Source of the DNA: Saprospiraceae bacterium | GTDB lineage: Bacteria; Bacteroidota; Bacteroidia; Chitinophagales; Saprospiraceae | Assembly: GCA_016714445.1 (NCBI GenBank) | Contig: JADJNF010000008.1 | Coordinates: 558,001 to 622,000, forward strand | Length of the DNA: 64,000 nt | Reading direction: 5' to 3' | In this document: one piece after another, positions 62,841-64,000 of the stretch | Layout: each line of letters opens with the position of its first letter | Numbering within the stretch: the first letter of the stretch is position 1 | Made by a program: the position numbers and the translations under genes | Notes under the pieces: generated by a model | Databases searched by the model: none | What the model was told of the DNA's origin: nothing | Seen by the model: the letters and a program-made list of their open reading frames with translations, nothing else

Positions 62841-63791
62841 TCAAATCTTTTCCACTATTTTGTATGTAGTGTCTGTGTCGCCCATAGTATAAAAGTGGAG
62901 ACAAGGTACGCCGGCTGCTTTTAATTCTTTGCATTGGCTTATACACCATTCTATCCCCAAGGCTTTGACATCTTTGTCGTCAGTTTTAACCAATTCTTTG
63001 ACCAGCTCGTCGGGAAAGTTGATAAAAAACTTTCGTGGTATGGAAGTCAACTGATATTTTTTGGTGATTGGTTTTAATCCCGGTACAATAGGAACCTTTA
63101 TTCCGGCTTGTTCACAGGCATCTCTGAATCTGAAAAAATTTGTATTGTCAAAAAACATCTGTGTTACAATATAGCTGGCACCGGCATCAATCTTCTGCTT
63201 GAGATACTCGATATCACTGGCATAATTGGGCGCTTCAAAATGCTTCTCAGGATAACCTGCTACACCGATACAAAATTTGGTTGGGGTTGCTTTTTCTATA
63301 TTGGTATCCAGATAAACCCCGTGGTTCATATCGTTGATCTGTTTTACGAGATCAACAGCGTATTTATGTCCATCAGGCTCGGGAATAAATTTATCTTCAA
63401 ACTGTCTTGCGTCTCCTCTAAGAGCTAAAACATTATCAATACCCAAAAAATTAAGGTCAATCAGGGCATTTTCAGTTTCTTCTATACTAAAACCACCGCA
63501 TATCAAGTGAGGAATAGCATCTATTCCATATCGATGCATGATAGAGGCACAAATTCCTACTGTTCCGGGACGTTTTCTGATGGCAGATTTTTCATAATAT
63601 CCACTCGGGCGTTTATTATAGACAAACTCTTCCCTATGATAAGTAACATCAATAAACGGGGGCTTAAACTCCATCAAAGGGTCCAGTGTATTGAATATAT
63701 CAGACATACTTCCACCCTTCAAAGGTGGCAACACTTCAAATGACACAAGGGTATTACCTTGAGATTTTTCAAAATAATCGGTGATTTTCAT
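62841..63791 (-). CDS. metF: 5,10-Methylenetetrahydrofolate reductase
   Basis: 316 residues. TIM barrel with 'VSFEVLPPLKGGS' (catalytic Glu at about 19), 'FIDVTYHREE' and 'LGIDNVLALRGDARQFE'. 'CIGVAGYPEKHFEAPN', 'GASYIVTQMFFDNTNFFRF', 'VPIVPGLKPITKKYQL' and 'IEWCISQCKELKAAGVPCLH' are all MTHFR hallmarks. It reduces methylene-THF to methyl-THF for methionine synthesis. It has its own promoter just upstream. Confidence 0.94.
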   Translation of the reverse strand: MKITDYFEKSQGNTLVSFEVLPPLKGGSMSDIFNTLDPLMEFKPPFIDVTYHREEFVYNKRPSGYYEKSAIRKRPGTVGICASIMHRYGIDAIPHLICGGFSIEETENALIDLNFLGIDNVLALRGDARQFEDKFIPEPDGHKYAVDLVKQINDMNHGVYLDTNIEKATPTKFCIGVAGYPEKHFEAPNYASDIEYLKQKIDAGASYIVTQMFFDNTNFFRFRDACEQAGIKVPIVPGLKPITKKYQLTSIPRKFFINFPDELVKELVKTDDKDVKALGIEWCISQCKELKAAGVPCLHFYTMGDTDTTYKIVEKI

Positions 63792-63816
63792 TAATACTTC
63801 AGATTCTTATTGGAGG

Positions 63817-63850
63817 CAAAGGTAACTAATCAGACAAAGATTTCTGCAAA
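63817..63850 (-). promoter_or_regulatory. Promoter of metF: TTTG, 22 bases, TACCTTTG
   Basis: On the minus strand TTTG (63850-63847) and TACCTTTG (63824-63817), 22 bases apart, with the -7 box 25 bases before the ATG at 63791. Both boxes match the Bacteroidota consensus. Confidence 0.55.
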
Positions 63851-63866
63851 TAATTTATGTGTTTAA

Positions 63867-64000
63867 TCAATCCTTCTTGTCTTTTTTCTTAAAGTCTCCG
63901 CGACGCCACGCATCAATAAATTTTTTCCAGGCCAAAGGGTTAAAAATATTTTGCGGCTTGATTTGACCAGTATATACATAATCGGTAGCTTGTTGCTTTA
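63867..64000 (-). CDS. C-terminal end of an unidentified gene (cut by window edge)
   Basis: On the minus strand a frame is open from the window end to a TGA at 63869-63867 and encodes about 43 residues. It reads 'ATDYVYTGQIKPQNIFNPLA', 'WKKFIDAWRRGDFKK' and then a Lys/Asp-rich tail. The Trp-rich, basic end looks like genuine protein, but I do not recognise the family. It points the same way as metF and could be upstream in the same transcript, although metF has its own promoter. Confidence 0.6.
   Translation of the reverse strand, partial: KQQATDYVYTGQIKPQNIFNPLAWKKFIDAWRRGDFKKKDKKD

Overview
This is an AT-rich chromosomal segment from a member of the Bacteroidota, most likely a Saprospiraceae-like relative. 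The evidence is many very large secreted repeat proteins ending in type IX secretion (T9SS, type A) sorting domains, HYR, FN3-like and DUF3494 modules, lipoproteins with a Bacteroidota-type surface-export signal, TAnnTTTG (-7) promoter elements, and few recognisable Shine-Dalgarno sequences. No tRNA, rRNA, intact insertion sequence or CRISPR array was seen.

Layout. 1-3.9 kb: the 3' end of a large T9SS protein, a DUF1573 protein, and a small lipoprotein gene broken by a T-tract frameshift. 4.0-24.7 kb (mostly minus strand): giant surface proteins. These are a DUF3494 plus about 21 Ig-like repeat protein (split by a 2-base deletion), then gene A (C-type lectin inside a HYR domain, HYR, cohesin/dockerin-like part, sorting domain), then gene B/C. 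Gene B/C has a DUF3494 N-terminus on the same 3' scaffold as gene A and carries an internal 3,141-bp tandem duplication. Frame-breaking indels are concentrated here. 25.0-31.9 kb: an operon of a 13-repeat Big_5/DUF3494 surface lipoprotein and an OmpA-family barrel protein. 32.5-40.3 kb: a 2,614-residue FN3-like repeat T9SS protein. 41-44.6 kb: AraC-type regulator, hybrid histidine kinase and response regulator, with an in-frame TAA splitting the kinase HPt domain. 45-47.4 kb: mlaE-mlaF-mlaD lipid-transport operon. 47.6-54 kb: small stress and envelope genes (PA2169-family, DUF3494-T9SS, OmpA lipoprotein, porin-like barrel, small membrane proteins, CsbD). 54-64 kb: housekeeping genes: fused acyl-CoA mutase icmF, PagL-like deacylase, hutH, two ompH/skp paralogues, murI, metF, and one gene running off the edge.

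How the genes fit together. The window is dominated by the cell surface: adhesin-like repeat proteins, their OmpA-type anchors, periplasmic chaperones (OmpH), lipid trafficking (Mla) and lipid A editing (PagL-like). The most unexpected signal is a shared promoter architecture: a 12-mer near ATTGTGTAATGG exactly 19 bases upstream of a TAnnTTTG-like box. It occurs in front of at least six genes: the DUF3494 lipoprotein/OmpA operon, the DUF3494-T9SS gene, the PA2169-family gene, csbD, the small membrane protein gene and, more weakly, the OmpA lipoprotein gene. This suggests an unrecognised envelope/stress regulon.
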